64,000 nt of DNA from positions 1-64,000 of the forward strand of contig CAMDHZ010000007.1 of the NCBI GenBank assembly GCA_945898275.1, written 5' to 3'. The notes below the pieces were generated by a model. That model made no database searches, was not told the DNA's origin, and saw only the letters and a list, made by a program, of their open reading frames with translations. Below are positions 1 through 9,275 of the stretch, piece after piece. The position numbers were made by a program, and so were the translations under genes. The stretch comes from Chitinophaga pinensis. Its GTDB lineage: Bacteria; Bacteroidota; Bacteroidia; UKL13-3. Numbering within the stretch: position 1 is the stretch's first letter; each line of letters starts with the position of its first letter.

Positions 1-338
1 AATACAAAACTATTTTATCTCCAGATGATGCACAAAAAATTGGATACATATTTTATAGCCCTGAAAAGTTGGGAAATGTAGTGCTTACTGCCAAAGGAAA
101 TGAAATTAGTCCGTATTTGGGATTTGGATTTGGCAATAATGTTCCAAAATACAGGGTTGGCTTAGCTGTTGACCTTGGTTTGTTTTATCAAGGTAAATCT
201 AAATTTGATGTTGAAGGTAATGGTAGCTTTAAACCCAGTGGAACTTCAGAAAATGAGGCAATTTTAGAAGATGCATTTCGTCAATTTGTTGTTTATCCAT
301 TTGTAAACTTTAGTTTAAGATTTAGAATAATAAAATGA
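1..338 (+). CDS. C-terminal part of an outer-membrane beta-barrel protein (5' truncated by window edge)
   Basis: The reading frame is open from base 3 to the stop at 336-338, so the window starts inside the gene. The visible 111 or so residues read as amphipathic strands: a segment around PYLGFGFGNN, then VGLAVDLGLFYQG, then a short loop, and the end VVYPFVNFSLRFRIIK, which resembles the last strand of outer-membrane barrels. The pattern PYLGxGxG... DLGxxYQG is known from a widespread family of small OmpW-like outer-membrane proteins of unknown function. Substrate and partner are unknown. The stop overlaps the next start in ATGA, so the two genes are probably translated together. An internal TTG at 69 is unlikely to be the true start because the frame continues upstream. 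Confidence 0.6.
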   Translation, partial: YKTILSPDDAQKIGYIFYSPEKLGNVVLTAKGNEISPYLGFGFGNNVPKYRVGLAVDLGLFYQGKSKFDVEGNGSFKPSGTSENEAILEDAFRQFVVYPFVNFSLRFRIIK

Positions 339-2302
339 TTAAACAAATCAATTTTTTGTTTGCAGTTGCAACAACTGTTATACTTTTGGGTTTAAGTTCT
401 TGTAAATTCCCAAACGAAAAGGTAAATGAATTTAAACTCAATATTGATGGATCAATTGTTAATCCGTTAATTCAGGTAAAAATAAACACCGAAGATTCAA
501 TAGCTGCTGAGAAACTTATCCTATATCTTTCTGGTGCTGATGCAAAATGGTTTTATGACTTAGAAGGAAAAACAAACTATAATGCAGAAGGTGGCACATT
601 TTATTTGGTGATGCATCCAGATGCAAATCCAACTCAAAATAAGCCTTACAAAATTACTTTGAATCTCAATAAAGAAGGATACATTCCTATAAAGCAAGAC
701 CTATTTATTACCTCTAATACACAAAAGCTTACCTTTTCTTTAACCCTAAAAAAGTTATCAAATGCTCCATCAGGCTATATTTCAAAGTCAATTTCTTTAA
801 ATTTTCTTGGAAAAAAGAGAACAGATACTGTGGTTTTTAATTTTTCTAGGCCAAATGGAATAAATTTTAATTTTAAAATGCCAACTAAAGGATTGGTATT
901 TCTAAGGAGTAGCAATTTTAAATTTTTACCGCCAACCAGCAATAAATCTCTTTCAGAAGTTCTTCCAGACGATGCCATCTACACTTTAGATTTACCCAGC
1001 AATCCTTATAAAAATATACTTAGTTTGGTTAGAAGCCAAATTATTGGTTCGGCTGATCCTAAAGAAACAACAAGTGAAACACCAATTGCTTCTGGAACAT
1101 ACATTACAAACAGTTTGTTAGGATATTTAAAATCTGATTTAAGTCCGATTGAAAAACCAAGGTTAACTTTTGATACAATTCCTTTAACCAATGTTAGGGT
1201 TCAAATGGTTTCTAGTCCAACCGCTAGACAATTTAATTTTGTTGATGAAAATGGCATTTTTCAGACTAATCTGCACATTTTTGAAGGAGATTTGGTTGCA
1301 ATACCAGAACTCACTTTTTATGATGCAAGAACAGGCACACCTATAACGCCATATTATCCAAAAGGAGATAATGGTATTTTAACAGAAATTGATTTGCCAG
1401 AAAACAACTATAAGATGTTTGTGGAAGGAATTGGGTATAGCGGCGTTATAGATAATCCCTTTTTAGTGAGGAGAGTTGTTAGTTTGAACCCAAATACCTT
1501 TACACCAAATGATTTTGGAGGCTATACATTAAGAATATCTAACAATTTACTGAGGAGTAATTTATTCTTTTATAAGTCCTCCTCACTAGGCTGTGATTCA
1601 AAAATCTTAACTGTTAAATCTCCAAAAATTCCATTAAATTCAGGTTTCAGCGGGAGTATTCAAATCATACAAGGAAATATTACTTTAAGTGCCGAATTGC
1701 TCTTTAATACACCTGAAGTCCAAATTCCGGTTGCTTCTGCAATAGCGGTTACCTCCCAAATCATTGGAAAAGTAAATCATTCATATCAATCTTGCCAAGG
1801 AAGTGGGATGTTATTTAATCAAATCATTGATAATGTTAAGATTTGTGACGAAATTAACTTACAAAGAGATGTAGTAATCCCGTTTGATGGCATAAGCTAT
1901 TTAAGTAGCATTCCAAAACTAGAAACCATAAAAGCCACCGCAAAAATTCAATGTCCTTCAGGTAGTTTTATCACGCCTCCTGCCTTAGATTTCAAATTTT
2001 GGAAATTGGGTTGTGTTCAAAAAGGCTTGATTAGAATTGAAGGCGGACAGTTTTATGCAAATAGTCTTATTGAGAATAATTCAGCTTATGTTCTACAATA
2101 TGATAGAATTTCATCTGCAGGCAAACCAACTACGGTGTATGATACACTATATTTTGACCCTACAATTCCAAATAAATTAATTGTAGATGAGGTTAGAAAT
2201 TATTGGTATGGTTACCTTACTTATAAGGCACAAGAAGGTTACACTTTAGATATTACACTGGATAACAAAAAGTTAAGGTATACAATACCAAATTGTAATT
2301 AA
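335..2302 (+). CDS. large predicted lipoprotein of unknown function
   Basis: This is a 655-residue protein with an N-terminal hydrophobic segment (residues 4-20) ending in a lipobox LSSC at about residue 23, so it is predicted to be a lipoprotein; the residues after the Cys (KFPNEK) give no clear surface-export signal. The body is rich in beta-type sequence and Asn/Ser/Thr, with no domain I recognise. The last third carries most of the cysteines (GCDSK, SCQGSG, KICDE, IQCPSG, LGCVQ and the C-terminal PNCN), which could form disulfides. It overlaps the preceding barrel gene by 4 bp (ATGA), which suggests an outer-membrane barrel plus lipoprotein pair. It ends 2 bp from the stop of the convergent gene. 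Function is not assigned. Confidence 0.75.
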   Translation: MIKQINFLFAVATTVILLGLSSCKFPNEKVNEFKLNIDGSIVNPLIQVKINTEDSIAAEKLILYLSGADAKWFYDLEGKTNYNAEGGTFYLVMHPDANPTQNKPYKITLNLNKEGYIPIKQDLFITSNTQKLTFSLTLKKLSNAPSGYISKSISLNFLGKKRTDTVVFNFSRPNGINFNFKMPTKGLVFLRSSNFKFLPPTSNKSLSEVLPDDAIYTLDLPSNPYKNILSLVRSQIIGSADPKETTSETPIASGTYITNSLLGYLKSDLSPIEKPRLTFDTIPLTNVRVQMVSSPTARQFNFVDENGIFQTNLHIFEGDLVAIPELTFYDARTGTPITPYYPKGDNGILTEIDLPENNYKMFVEGIGYSGVIDNPFLVRRVVSLNPNTFTPNDFGGYTLRISNNLLRSNLFFYKSSSLGCDSKILTVKSPKIPLNSGFSGSIQIIQGNITLSAELLFNTPEVQIPVASAIAVTSQIIGKVNHSYQSCQGSGMLFNQIIDNVKICDEINLQRDVVIPFDGISYLSSIPKLETIKATAKIQCPSGSFITPPALDFKFWKLGCVQKGLIRIEGGQFYANSLIENNSAYVLQYDRISSAGKPTTVYDTLYFDPTIPNKLIVDEVRNYWYGYLTYKAQEGYTLDITLDNKKLRYTIPNCN

Positions 2303-2304
2303 GA

Positions 2305-3237
2305 TTAACTTGCTTTAAAATCTGTTAAAGGTGGCTCACCAAGCAGATACAACAACTTTAGTATATCTTGTTGCCTTTGAGATTTGTTTTGCTTTTCATA
2401 AGCAGAAGCAAGATTTCTTAAGACTCTTTTTATGATATCAAGGTTTGAGCAAGGAACGAGAAAATCTGGTCGAGCATCGATGTTTATTTGAGTTAAAAAA
2501 TGTTGAAGGTTTCCCTTTGTAAAAATTGCTCCACCATTAAACGCATTAATGTAAAACAGCACTTTTCCTTTTTCAGCATTGAGCAATTCTTCAATATCAT
2601 TAAATCGCATTCCAACATTGCTTCGACCTATTTCTTCTGTGTAAGCCAAAACAAAGTGTTGAGGAAGGTTTACGCCATAGATTGGAATATTTAATTTTTG
2701 GGCAATCAGGATATAAACAACTGCCATTAAAATTGGATTTCCTCTTTTACTTTCTAAAACTTGATTGATAAAAGAATTGGATGGGTCATGGTAATTGTCT
2801 ACATTCCCCTTAAACCCATTCACTTCATAAAGCACATAATTAATTATGCGCACTTTTTCATATGGACTGAGTTCGTAGTTCATTTCTAACCAAACATCTA
2901 ATCTCAGTTTTTCTATTATACTTACAATGCTTTGCTTTTCTAATTCTGGAAATCTATATCTAGCAATTAGGTACATTCCTTCCAAAAGGTCATGATCCCC
3001 TGTTTTGAACCAATTATTAAAATGAAAAAAAAGCTCATTGTAATGCAACTGGTGAACAATATTCTCAAGTCGCTGTTGATGCTCAAAATCCTTTAATTCG
3101 CCCCATTCCATCTCTAAAAATGGGATAATTTCAACACCTAATGAAAGCAGTTTAGCGCTGATATGCTCAAAAACTTCTGGGTCATCATCATCCAAAAGAG
3201 TAATCAACGATTTTAATTCAGCTTCCGACATCATCAA
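2305..3237 (-). CDS. SirB1-type transglutaminase-like protein
   Basis: This 310-residue cytoplasmic protein carries the SirB1 N-terminal / Transglut_core2 signature: FINQVLESKRGNPILMAVVY followed by IPIYGVNLPQHFVLAY, matching the family pattern RRGNPI...GVNxPxHF. The Cys usual in active transglutaminases is not in the RGNPI segment, as is normal for this family, whose activity is not established. The N-terminal third is helical and acidic (LLDDDDPEVFEH), perhaps a HEAT-like repeat region. It follows topA by 21 bp on the same strand and is probably cotranscribed; the gap holds one copy of the GGTTCAAACC repeat. Start is the first Met of an MMM run; any of the first three Met codons could be used. 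Confidence 0.75.
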   Translation of the reverse strand: MMMSEAELKSLITLLDDDDPEVFEHISAKLLSLGVEIIPFLEMEWGELKDFEHQQRLENIVHQLHYNELFFHFNNWFKTGDHDLLEGMYLIARYRFPELEKQSIVSIIEKLRLDVWLEMNYELSPYEKVRIINYVLYEVNGFKGNVDNYHDPSNSFINQVLESKRGNPILMAVVYILIAQKLNIPIYGVNLPQHFVLAYTEEIGRSNVGMRFNDIEELLNAEKGKVLFYINAFNGGAIFTKGNLQHFLTQINIDARPDFLVPCSNLDIIKRVLRNLASAYEKQNKSQRQQDILKLLYLLGEPPLTDFKAS

Positions 3238-3243
3238 AATTTG

Positions 3244-3253
3244 GGTTCAAACC
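3244..3253 (-). repeat. iterated palindrome GGTTTGAACC, copy 1
   Basis: Exact copy reading GGTTCAAACC on the plus strand, followed by GAAAA. It lies in the 21-bp gap between topA and the SirB1-type gene, one of only three copies outside genes. Confidence 0.8.
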
Positions 3254-3258
3254 GAAAA

Positions 3259-5637
3259 TTACTTTGCCTTCTTTTTTGCTGCAGTTTTCTTTGAAGCAGT
3301 CTTTTTAGCAGCAACTTTTTTCGCAGGTGCTTTACTTGCAGTACTTTTGCTATTTTTTGCTTCAGCTTGAATTATTTGCATAACTGCATCAAAACTCAAA
3401 TCGTCTGCTTTTTGCCCTTTGGGAATTCTATAATTGTCCTTTCCTTTAGCTATGTAAGGGCCCCATCTGCCATTTAAAATTTTCACCTCTTCATCTTCAG
3501 CATAGATTTTAACCAATTTATTAGCATCTGAAATTCTTTTGGCTTCAATTAATTCTATGGCTCTGGTTAAATCAATTGCAAACACATCGTCTGTTTTGGG
3601 AATGCTTATAAATTTGCTATTATGAACTAAATAAGGTCCAAATCTTCCGATTGACGCTTTGATGTCTTTTTCCTCAAATTCACCAACTACACGTGGAAGT
3701 TTAAATAAATCAATGGCTTCTGGCAATGAAATAGTTTCAATGAGTTGACCACTTCTAAGATTCGCATACCTAGGTTTTGCATTTTCATCGTCTGAATTCT
3801 CGCCAATTTGTGCGTATGGACCATAACGTCCTATTTTGGCATATACATTTTTACCTGACTCAGGGTCTACGCCTAATAGCCTTTCTGCATTTTGTCTTTC
3901 TGCGTTAGCACTAGTATTTGTTACGATGGTATGAAAAGGGCCATAGAACTTTTCAATCATTTTGTTCCAAACCAATTGGCCTCGTGCAATTTTATCAAAC
4001 TCCTCTTCCACGCTTGCAGTAAAACCAAAATCCATGATTTGTTCAAAGTGTTTACTTAAAAAATCTGTTACTATCATCCCAATATCACTTGGGAAAAGTT
4101 TAGATTTTTCACTTGCATACTTTTCAATTCTCACTTCTCTGCCAATATCATTTTTTTCAAGGGTGAGTTGTACAAAATTTCTTTCCTTTCCTTCTCTGTC
4201 TTCTTTAACAACATATCCCCTCTTTTGAATGGTTGAAATAGTTGGTGCATAAGTTGAAGGTCTGCCAATCCCTAGTTCTTCCATGCGTTTTACCAATGAA
4301 GCTTCGGTATATCTTGCAGAAGGTCTGGTAAATTTTTCAGTAGCTTGAACTTGAACCAAATTTAAATTTTCACCAACCTTTAGTGGTGGTAACATTTTAC
4401 TACTTTCTTCATCCTGATCATCATCGGTACTTTCAAGATATACTTTAAGAAAACCATCAAACTTAAGCACTTCCCCTGTAGCCATTAATAATTCTGGGGC
4501 ACCAGAAATAGAAATTGTAGCTACAGTTTTTTCAATTTGTGCCTTGGCCATTTGAGAGGCAATGGCGCGCTTATAAATTAAATCGTAAAGGCGCTTTTCT
4601 TGGTTAGTTCCATCAATCTCAACATTTTCGAAATAGGTTGGACGGATAGCCTCGTGAGCCTCTTGTGCACTATCATTTTTAGTTGTATAGCGGGTTGGTC
4701 TGCTATATTGTGTTCCAAAATTAGTTGAGATATAATCCTTAGCAGCGCCAATGGCAAGTTCAGATAAGTTTACACTATCTGTTCTCATATAGGTAATTAA
4801 TCCGTGCTCATAAAGCTTCTGTGCAATGCTCATGGTTGTACTAACACCATATCCTAACTTTCTACTGGCTTCCTGTTGCAATGTAGAAGTTGTAAACGGT
4901 GGTGCTGGAGATTTCTCGCTTGGCTTTACTTCCAAATTCTGAATAGTAAAAGTTGCGCCTTTGCATTTTTCTAAAAATGCTAAGGCGTCGGCTTCTTTCT
5001 CATATCGTTTACCTAACTCAGCCTCCATTGCCTTTCCAGCAACATTGAAACGCGCAATTACGCGAAAGGCTGAATGATAATTAAATGTATTTATTTCACG
5101 TTCTCTTTCTACGATAAGCTTCACGGCCACAGATTGTACTCTCCCTGCACTTAAATTTGCTTTCACTTTTCGCCAAAGCACAGGAGAAAGTTCAAAACCT
5201 ACCAATCTATCCAAAACCCTCCGAGCTTGCTGGGCATCTACTAAATTCTTATCAATTCCTCTGGGGTTATCAATTGCTTTTAGAATAGCAGGTTTAGTAA
5301 TTTCATGAAATACAATTCGTCTAGTTTTCTTGTCATCTAGGTTAAGCACTTCGCTTAGGTGCCAGCTAATGGCCTCCCCTTCTCGGTCCTCATCGGAAGC
5401 TAACCAAACAAGTTCAGCGTCCTTACTTAACTTTTTTAATTCCGCAACTATACCTTTTTTATCCTCACTTACCTCATAATGTGGTTTAAAGTTATTTGCA
5501 ATATCAATTGCTTCATCTCCTTTCGACAAGTCTCTGATATGTCCAAAACACGACTTCACAGTAAAATCCTTTCCCAAGAATTTTTCAATGGTTTTTGCCT
5601 TGGCAGGCGACTCAACAATAACTAAGTTCTTACTCAT
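3259..5637 (-). CDS. topA: DNA topoisomerase I
   Basis: A type IA topoisomerase of 792 residues that relaxes negatively supercoiled DNA. The TOPRIM domain starts at LVIVESPAKAKTIEKF (catalytic Glu9) and includes DEDREGE at 82-88; the active-site Tyr is Tyr283 in GLITYMRTDS. After the core come several Topo C-terminal repeats (GRYGPYAQIG, GRFGPYLV, GRWGPYIAKG). There are no CxxC zinc ribbons. Instead the protein ends in a low-complexity Lys/Ala tail of about 30 residues, likely DNA binding. ATG at 5637; no Shine-Dalgarno is visible. First gene of a probable two-gene unit with the SirB1-type gene. Confidence 0.97.
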   Translation of the reverse strand: MSKNLVIVESPAKAKTIEKFLGKDFTVKSCFGHIRDLSKGDEAIDIANNFKPHYEVSEDKKGIVAELKKLSKDAELVWLASDEDREGEAISWHLSEVLNLDDKKTRRIVFHEITKPAILKAIDNPRGIDKNLVDAQQARRVLDRLVGFELSPVLWRKVKANLSAGRVQSVAVKLIVEREREINTFNYHSAFRVIARFNVAGKAMEAELGKRYEKEADALAFLEKCKGATFTIQNLEVKPSEKSPAPPFTTSTLQQEASRKLGYGVSTTMSIAQKLYEHGLITYMRTDSVNLSELAIGAAKDYISTNFGTQYSRPTRYTTKNDSAQEAHEAIRPTYFENVEIDGTNQEKRLYDLIYKRAIASQMAKAQIEKTVATISISGAPELLMATGEVLKFDGFLKVYLESTDDDQDEESSKMLPPLKVGENLNLVQVQATEKFTRPSARYTEASLVKRMEELGIGRPSTYAPTISTIQKRGYVVKEDREGKERNFVQLTLEKNDIGREVRIEKYASEKSKLFPSDIGMIVTDFLSKHFEQIMDFGFTASVEEEFDKIARGQLVWNKMIEKFYGPFHTIVTNTSANAERQNAERLLGVDPESGKNVYAKIGRYGPYAQIGENSDDENAKPRYANLRSGQLIETISLPEAIDLFKLPRVVGEFEEKDIKASIGRFGPYLVHNSKFISIPKTDDVFAIDLTRAIELIEAKRISDANKLVKIYAEDEEVKILNGRWGPYIAKGKDNYRIPKGQKADDLSFDAVMQIIQAEAKNSKSTASKAPAKKVAAKKTASKKTAAKKKAK

Positions 5638-5720
5638 TTTACTTTCTTCCTAATCCAACTCAAACACAAATATCCCTTTTTGGGCTTACAATATCTAAAT
5701 TCCATTCATTAAAAAAAACA

Positions 5721-5744
5721 AAAGCCGCATTACTGCGGCTTTTA
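5721..5744 (-). terminator. Rho-independent terminator of the M43 protease gene
   Basis: A 10-bp perfect stem AAAAGCCGCA / TGCGGCTTTT closes a TTAC loop, and the minus strand continues into a T run (the plus strand shows eight A at 5712-5719). It lies 18 bp beyond the protease stop. Confidence 0.85.
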
Positions 5745-5762
5745 AATATAATAAGTAGGAAA

Positions 5763-7598
5763 TTATTCAATCATCAACTTGTGTAGAAATCTTCCACTTT
5801 CTGCCTGCAATTCAATTATATATAAATTTGCAGGTAACCCTTCTAAAGAAGTTTCAACCTCATTTGGGCCAGCATTAAGTCTTTGGTCTAATATTTCTTT
5901 TACGAGTCTTCCTTGCAAATCTTTAAGCAAAATTGTAATAGTTTGCGGTGTTTCCAATTCAAAAACAAAATTACATTTAGAATTTGCTGGGTTGGGGTAG
6001 GCATTAAATTTTAAAGTAGACTTAAGCAAATCTTCCAAACTAGTTGGTTCTGTAATTGCAAAGTCATCAATGTAAATATTGTTTCCTCTTAAAGATTGCA
6101 ATTCAAATCTTATTCTACAATTTGTATACGATTTATAGGCTGACAAATCAATTGAATATTTTTTCCATTGATTTGAAGCTGGCGTAAAAGAACTTGTGGA
6201 AGGGCTTCCAGTTTCCATTTCGGTTGCTGTAATTGTTCTTAATAAGACTTCTGAACGGCCATAACTATTTGAAATAAAAACTCTCAATCTATCCCCACTT
6301 GCAGTTGTTCTTTTTGAATAAGCAATTTGAAAGGTAAGACGAGGAGATGATAAGGCACTTATGTCTAAATCAGGTGAACTAAAAGCATTTCTAACGTTTG
6401 TTCTCCAATTTTGAAGGTTCATCGAAGCCATGCAACCTACTACACCGTCGTTTCCCGAAAATGACGCATTATATTGCCAACCGCTATCTCCAGGGCTCAT
6501 ATAGTTTTCTAATCGCCAACCTGTGCCAGCCAAGGATGAACTAAAATTAAAGGAATATGGAGCTTTTCTTGAAGCCGCAGTTAATGTTCTATAGGTTCCA
6601 TTGCTATTTAGACCAGCTGCGCTAAGGTTATTTGTACTGTAAACATTAGATCGATAGAAAGCCATTTGGCCATCAACCTTAGTTTTTTGACCTGCAGTAA
6701 ACATATCCATACAATTTCCATTTGCATAGTCCATGTAATTTTTAATTAGGTCTGCTTTATCATTTGTTTCTGTGCAAGAATTTCTGCTATTAGGACATCC
6801 ATTTGTAGCACTTGCTACAGGCGGAGTATCACAAACTTCATCACCTTGAGATGCGCATGTTGACGCAGTGGTGCCCACACAGCCATTTTGGAAAGGATGA
6901 TACAAGCCAAGCCAATGTCCGGCTTCATGTGTTACTGTTCTTCCAGCCTGCCCAACACTTGCCACTTCAATTATGCCTAGTTGGTCGGCACGACACATTA
7001 TTCCATCCGTAGAGGTATTTGAATTGATTTGAAAAGGAAATTGAGCGTAGCCAAGAATTGTACTATTAGGATCATTATCTGCAATGTTACTTACCACCCA
7101 AACATTAAAGTACTTTCGAGCATCCCAATAACTAAGGCCTTTGTGACTATTGCCTGCATTGTCTGTTCCAATACTATAAACTCTATTTACGCCATTAGAA
7201 GGCTGTCCATTTGGATCAAACTGTGCCAATCTAAATTCGTATTCCATATCAGCTGCAGATGGGTCTGTGCTGGTTCCTCCATTAGTGCCTGCTAACTTTC
7301 TAAAATCTTCATTTAATATTCTGATAGCATCATTGACCTGAGTTTGAGAAATATTCTCTAATCCATTTTTATGAATTACATGAAATACAACTGGAATATA
7401 TCTAACTACTCCTTTTTTTCTTAATTGAGGTGCGAAGTTTAATCCAATTTGTGTTGCTTCATCCTTAGCCTTAATTAGCTCTGGATTTAATTTTACAGCC
7501 TCTAAATATAACTCATCCGTTTTGCAAGGAACAATAGTTTGACTATAAGACAAAAAGTTCAAAAAAACAAAAGATGCAACAATGATAATTTTTTTCAT
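5763..7598 (-). CDS. secreted M43-family zinc metalloprotease with T9SS sorting domain
   Basis: A 611-residue secreted endopeptidase. From the ATG at 7598 it has a signal peptide (MKKIIIVASFVFLNFLSYSQ). The catalytic core has the extended zinc motif HEAGHWLGLYH at residues 224-234 and a Met-turn NYMDY near 289, typical of the M43 cytophagalysin/ulilysin group. Cysteines around the core probably form disulfides. A beta-sandwich region of about 150 residues follows, and the C terminus (from FNAYPNPANS) is a type A T9SS sorting domain, so it should be exported across the outer membrane. The frame stays open upstream to 7718 inside aroC, but the signal peptide and a TAnnTTTG box at 7637-7644 support the start at 7598. 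Confidence 0.92.
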   Translation of the reverse strand: MKKIIIVASFVFLNFLSYSQTIVPCKTDELYLEAVKLNPELIKAKDEATQIGLNFAPQLRKKGVVRYIPVVFHVIHKNGLENISQTQVNDAIRILNEDFRKLAGTNGGTSTDPSAADMEYEFRLAQFDPNGQPSNGVNRVYSIGTDNAGNSHKGLSYWDARKYFNVWVVSNIADNDPNSTILGYAQFPFQINSNTSTDGIMCRADQLGIIEVASVGQAGRTVTHEAGHWLGLYHPFQNGCVGTTASTCASQGDEVCDTPPVASATNGCPNSRNSCTETNDKADLIKNYMDYANGNCMDMFTAGQKTKVDGQMAFYRSNVYSTNNLSAAGLNSNGTYRTLTAASRKAPYSFNFSSSLAGTGWRLENYMSPGDSGWQYNASFSGNDGVVGCMASMNLQNWRTNVRNAFSSPDLDISALSSPRLTFQIAYSKRTTASGDRLRVFISNSYGRSEVLLRTITATEMETGSPSTSSFTPASNQWKKYSIDLSAYKSYTNCRIRFELQSLRGNNIYIDDFAITEPTSLEDLLKSTLKFNAYPNPANSKCNFVFELETPQTITILLKDLQGRLVKEILDQRLNAGPNEVETSLEGLPANLYIIELQAESGRFLHKLMIE

Positions 7599-7636
7599 TC
7601 GCTTAATTTGGTTCAAATATTTAAATAAAAGACAAA

Positions 7637-7644
7637 CAAAGATA
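7637..7644 (-). promoter_or_regulatory. predicted -7 box (TATCTTTG) of the M43 protease gene
   Basis: On the minus strand this reads TATCTTTG, matching the Bacteroidota consensus TAnnTTTG, about 38 bp before the ATG at 7598. No convincing -33 element is visible; it overlaps the edge of the aroC stop. Confidence 0.45.
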
Positions 7645-8733
7645 CTAAAATAGTTGAATTTGATTAGGTAGGTTTCTAAGATAATGGTCAACCAAAACCA
7701 AAGCAGCCATTGCTTCAACTATCGGAACAGCCCTTGGAACCACGCATGGGTCATGCCTTCCCTTGATTTGCAAACTCACATTTTCTAATTTTTCATTGAG
7801 TGTTTGTTGCACATTTTTTACACTCGCAACTGGTTTAAAAGCAACATTAAAGTAAATCAACTCCCCATTGCTTATGCCTCCTTGAACCCCTCCACTATTG
7901 TTGGTTATGGTCTTTACTTCTGTTTGAACCAAATGAAATGCATCATTTTGAAGGGAACCTTTGGATTTTGCGCCATTAAAACCCTCCCCTATTTCAAAAC
8001 CTTTCACTGCGTTTATACTTAACATTGCTTTCCCTAAATCAGCATGAAGTTTGTCAAAAACAGGTTCTCCCCAACCTACTTTAACACCTTTACAAACACA
8101 AATAATTTTACCCCCTAAACTATCTCCATCTGCTGCAGCGACTTCAATAATACTAAGCATTTGGGGTTCTAAAATTGGATCAGCACATCTTATTAAACTT
8201 TGCTCAGCTGCCTTAAAATCAATTTCATCGGGTTTCAATTTGCTTTCTAATTCTCCTACTGCAGAAACGCTTGCTTGAATGGTTACACCAAGCGCCTTTA
8301 AAATCATTTTTGCAAAACTTCCAGCAATTACCCTTGCTACCGTTTCCCTAGCAGATTGCCTTCCTCCACCTCTAAAATCTCTTATGCCATATTTAGTTTG
8401 ATAAGTATAATCTGCATGAGAAGGTCTGTATACATCGGCCAAATGCGCATAATCCTCAGATTTATGATTTGTATTTCTTACAATGATGGCAATTGGTGTT
8501 CCTAAGGTTTTTCCTTCAAAAACACCACTTAATATTTCATACTCTTCCGACTCGTTTCTGCTAGTTGTGTAAATAGATTGCCCAGGTTTACGTCTCTGCA
8601 AATCTGCTTTTAAAAGTTCAAAATCAACAGGCATGTTTGGCAAACAACCATCAATAACCACACCGATGGCTGGGCCATGACTCTCGCCAAAACTTGTAAT
8701 TTTAAATATTTCCCCAAAGGTATTTCCTGCCAT
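7645..8733 (-). CDS. aroC: chorismate synthase
   Basis: This 362-residue enzyme converts 5-enolpyruvylshikimate-3-phosphate to chorismate using reduced FMN, the last step of the shikimate pathway. Family signatures are visible: GESHGPAIGVVIDG near residue 14, FRGGGRQSARETVARV near 120-135, and RHDPCVVPRAVPIVEAM near the C terminus. Length is typical. It begins 5 bp after the stop of the MukE-like gene and has no room for its own promoter there, so it appears to be expressed as the last gene of the SMC operon, an unusual partner for aroC. Confidence 0.97.
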   Translation of the reverse strand: MAGNTFGEIFKITSFGESHGPAIGVVIDGCLPNMPVDFELLKADLQRRKPGQSIYTTSRNESEEYEILSGVFEGKTLGTPIAIIVRNTNHKSEDYAHLADVYRPSHADYTYQTKYGIRDFRGGGRQSARETVARVIAGSFAKMILKALGVTIQASVSAVGELESKLKPDEIDFKAAEQSLIRCADPILEPQMLSIIEVAAADGDSLGGKIICVCKGVKVGWGEPVFDKLHADLGKAMLSINAVKGFEIGEGFNGAKSKGSLQNDAFHLVQTEVKTITNNSGGVQGGISNGELIYFNVAFKPVASVKNVQQTLNEKLENVSLQIKGRHDPCVVPRAVPIVEAMAALVLVDHYLRNLPNQIQLF

Positions 8734-8738
8734 ATTTA

Positions 8739-9275
8739 TTAAGTTAAAGGAGCAGCATTTGTATTCAATTTCCCTTTGGCAAAATCGGCTGCAAAATCTA
8801 TAAACACTTTGTAAGCAGGAGTAAATGAAAACTTGCCGTCACCATTTCTTTCAACAATATTTCTTCTTGCCAAAGTTCTAATAAAATCTCTACGAGATTC
8901 GCCAGAACGCAATTGATTATTGTTGGCAATTAACTCGGCGTAAGCACTATTTTCAAAATAGTTATCTAATTTTTCATGTTCAAAATCGGCATACTGAATT
9001 TCTTCTAAGAAGTTTTTACTGTCTTTATCCAATTCATAACATAAAATGGCAAAAAACATGCAAATATCTCTGCTTAACATTTCGCCAGTTTCGTAGCTTA
9101 GCAAAAACGCAAAATCACTTTTCAACTCAAGTTCATATCCAAAACTTTCTTTAAAAAACTTCTCGTAAAAAGCTAAATTATCTTTGAGCGAAACAAATTT
9201 TGGGTCGCTTGCCAAAATAAATTTTCCATTCATTAAGTCGCCTACAATTTCTTTATGATATCTAGGATAATCCAT
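8739..9275 (-). CDS. MukE/MksE/JetB-like winged-helix subunit
   Basis: This 178-residue protein has no signal peptide or membrane segment. Its size, its position after a kleisin-like gene and its C-terminal winged-helix-like segment (SRRDFIRTLARRNIVE then GDGKFSFTPAYKVF) fit the KITE-type subunit of MukBEF-like complexes (MukE, MksE, JetB), which binds the kleisin and DNA. The assignment rests mainly on context; sequence similarity in this family is low. It overlaps the upstream kleisin-like gene by 14 bp, so the two are translationally coupled, and aroC follows after 5 bp. Confidence 0.65.
   Translation of the reverse strand: MDYPRYHKEIVGDLMNGKFILASDPKFVSLKDNLAFYEKFFKESFGYELELKSDFAFLLSYETGEMLSRDICMFFAILCYELDKDSKNFLEEIQYADFEHEKLDNYFENSAYAELIANNNQLRSGESRRDFIRTLARRNIVERNGDGKFSFTPAYKVFIDFAADFAKGKLNTNAAPLT

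Noticed and set aside
6812-7295. Plus-strand frames opposite the M43 protease
   Set aside because: They are shadows of the protease frame with no domain, start context or promoter of their own.
5763-7718. Start of the M43 protease at 7718
   Set aside because: It would overlap aroC and put 40 residues before a clear signal peptide; the start at 7598 is better.
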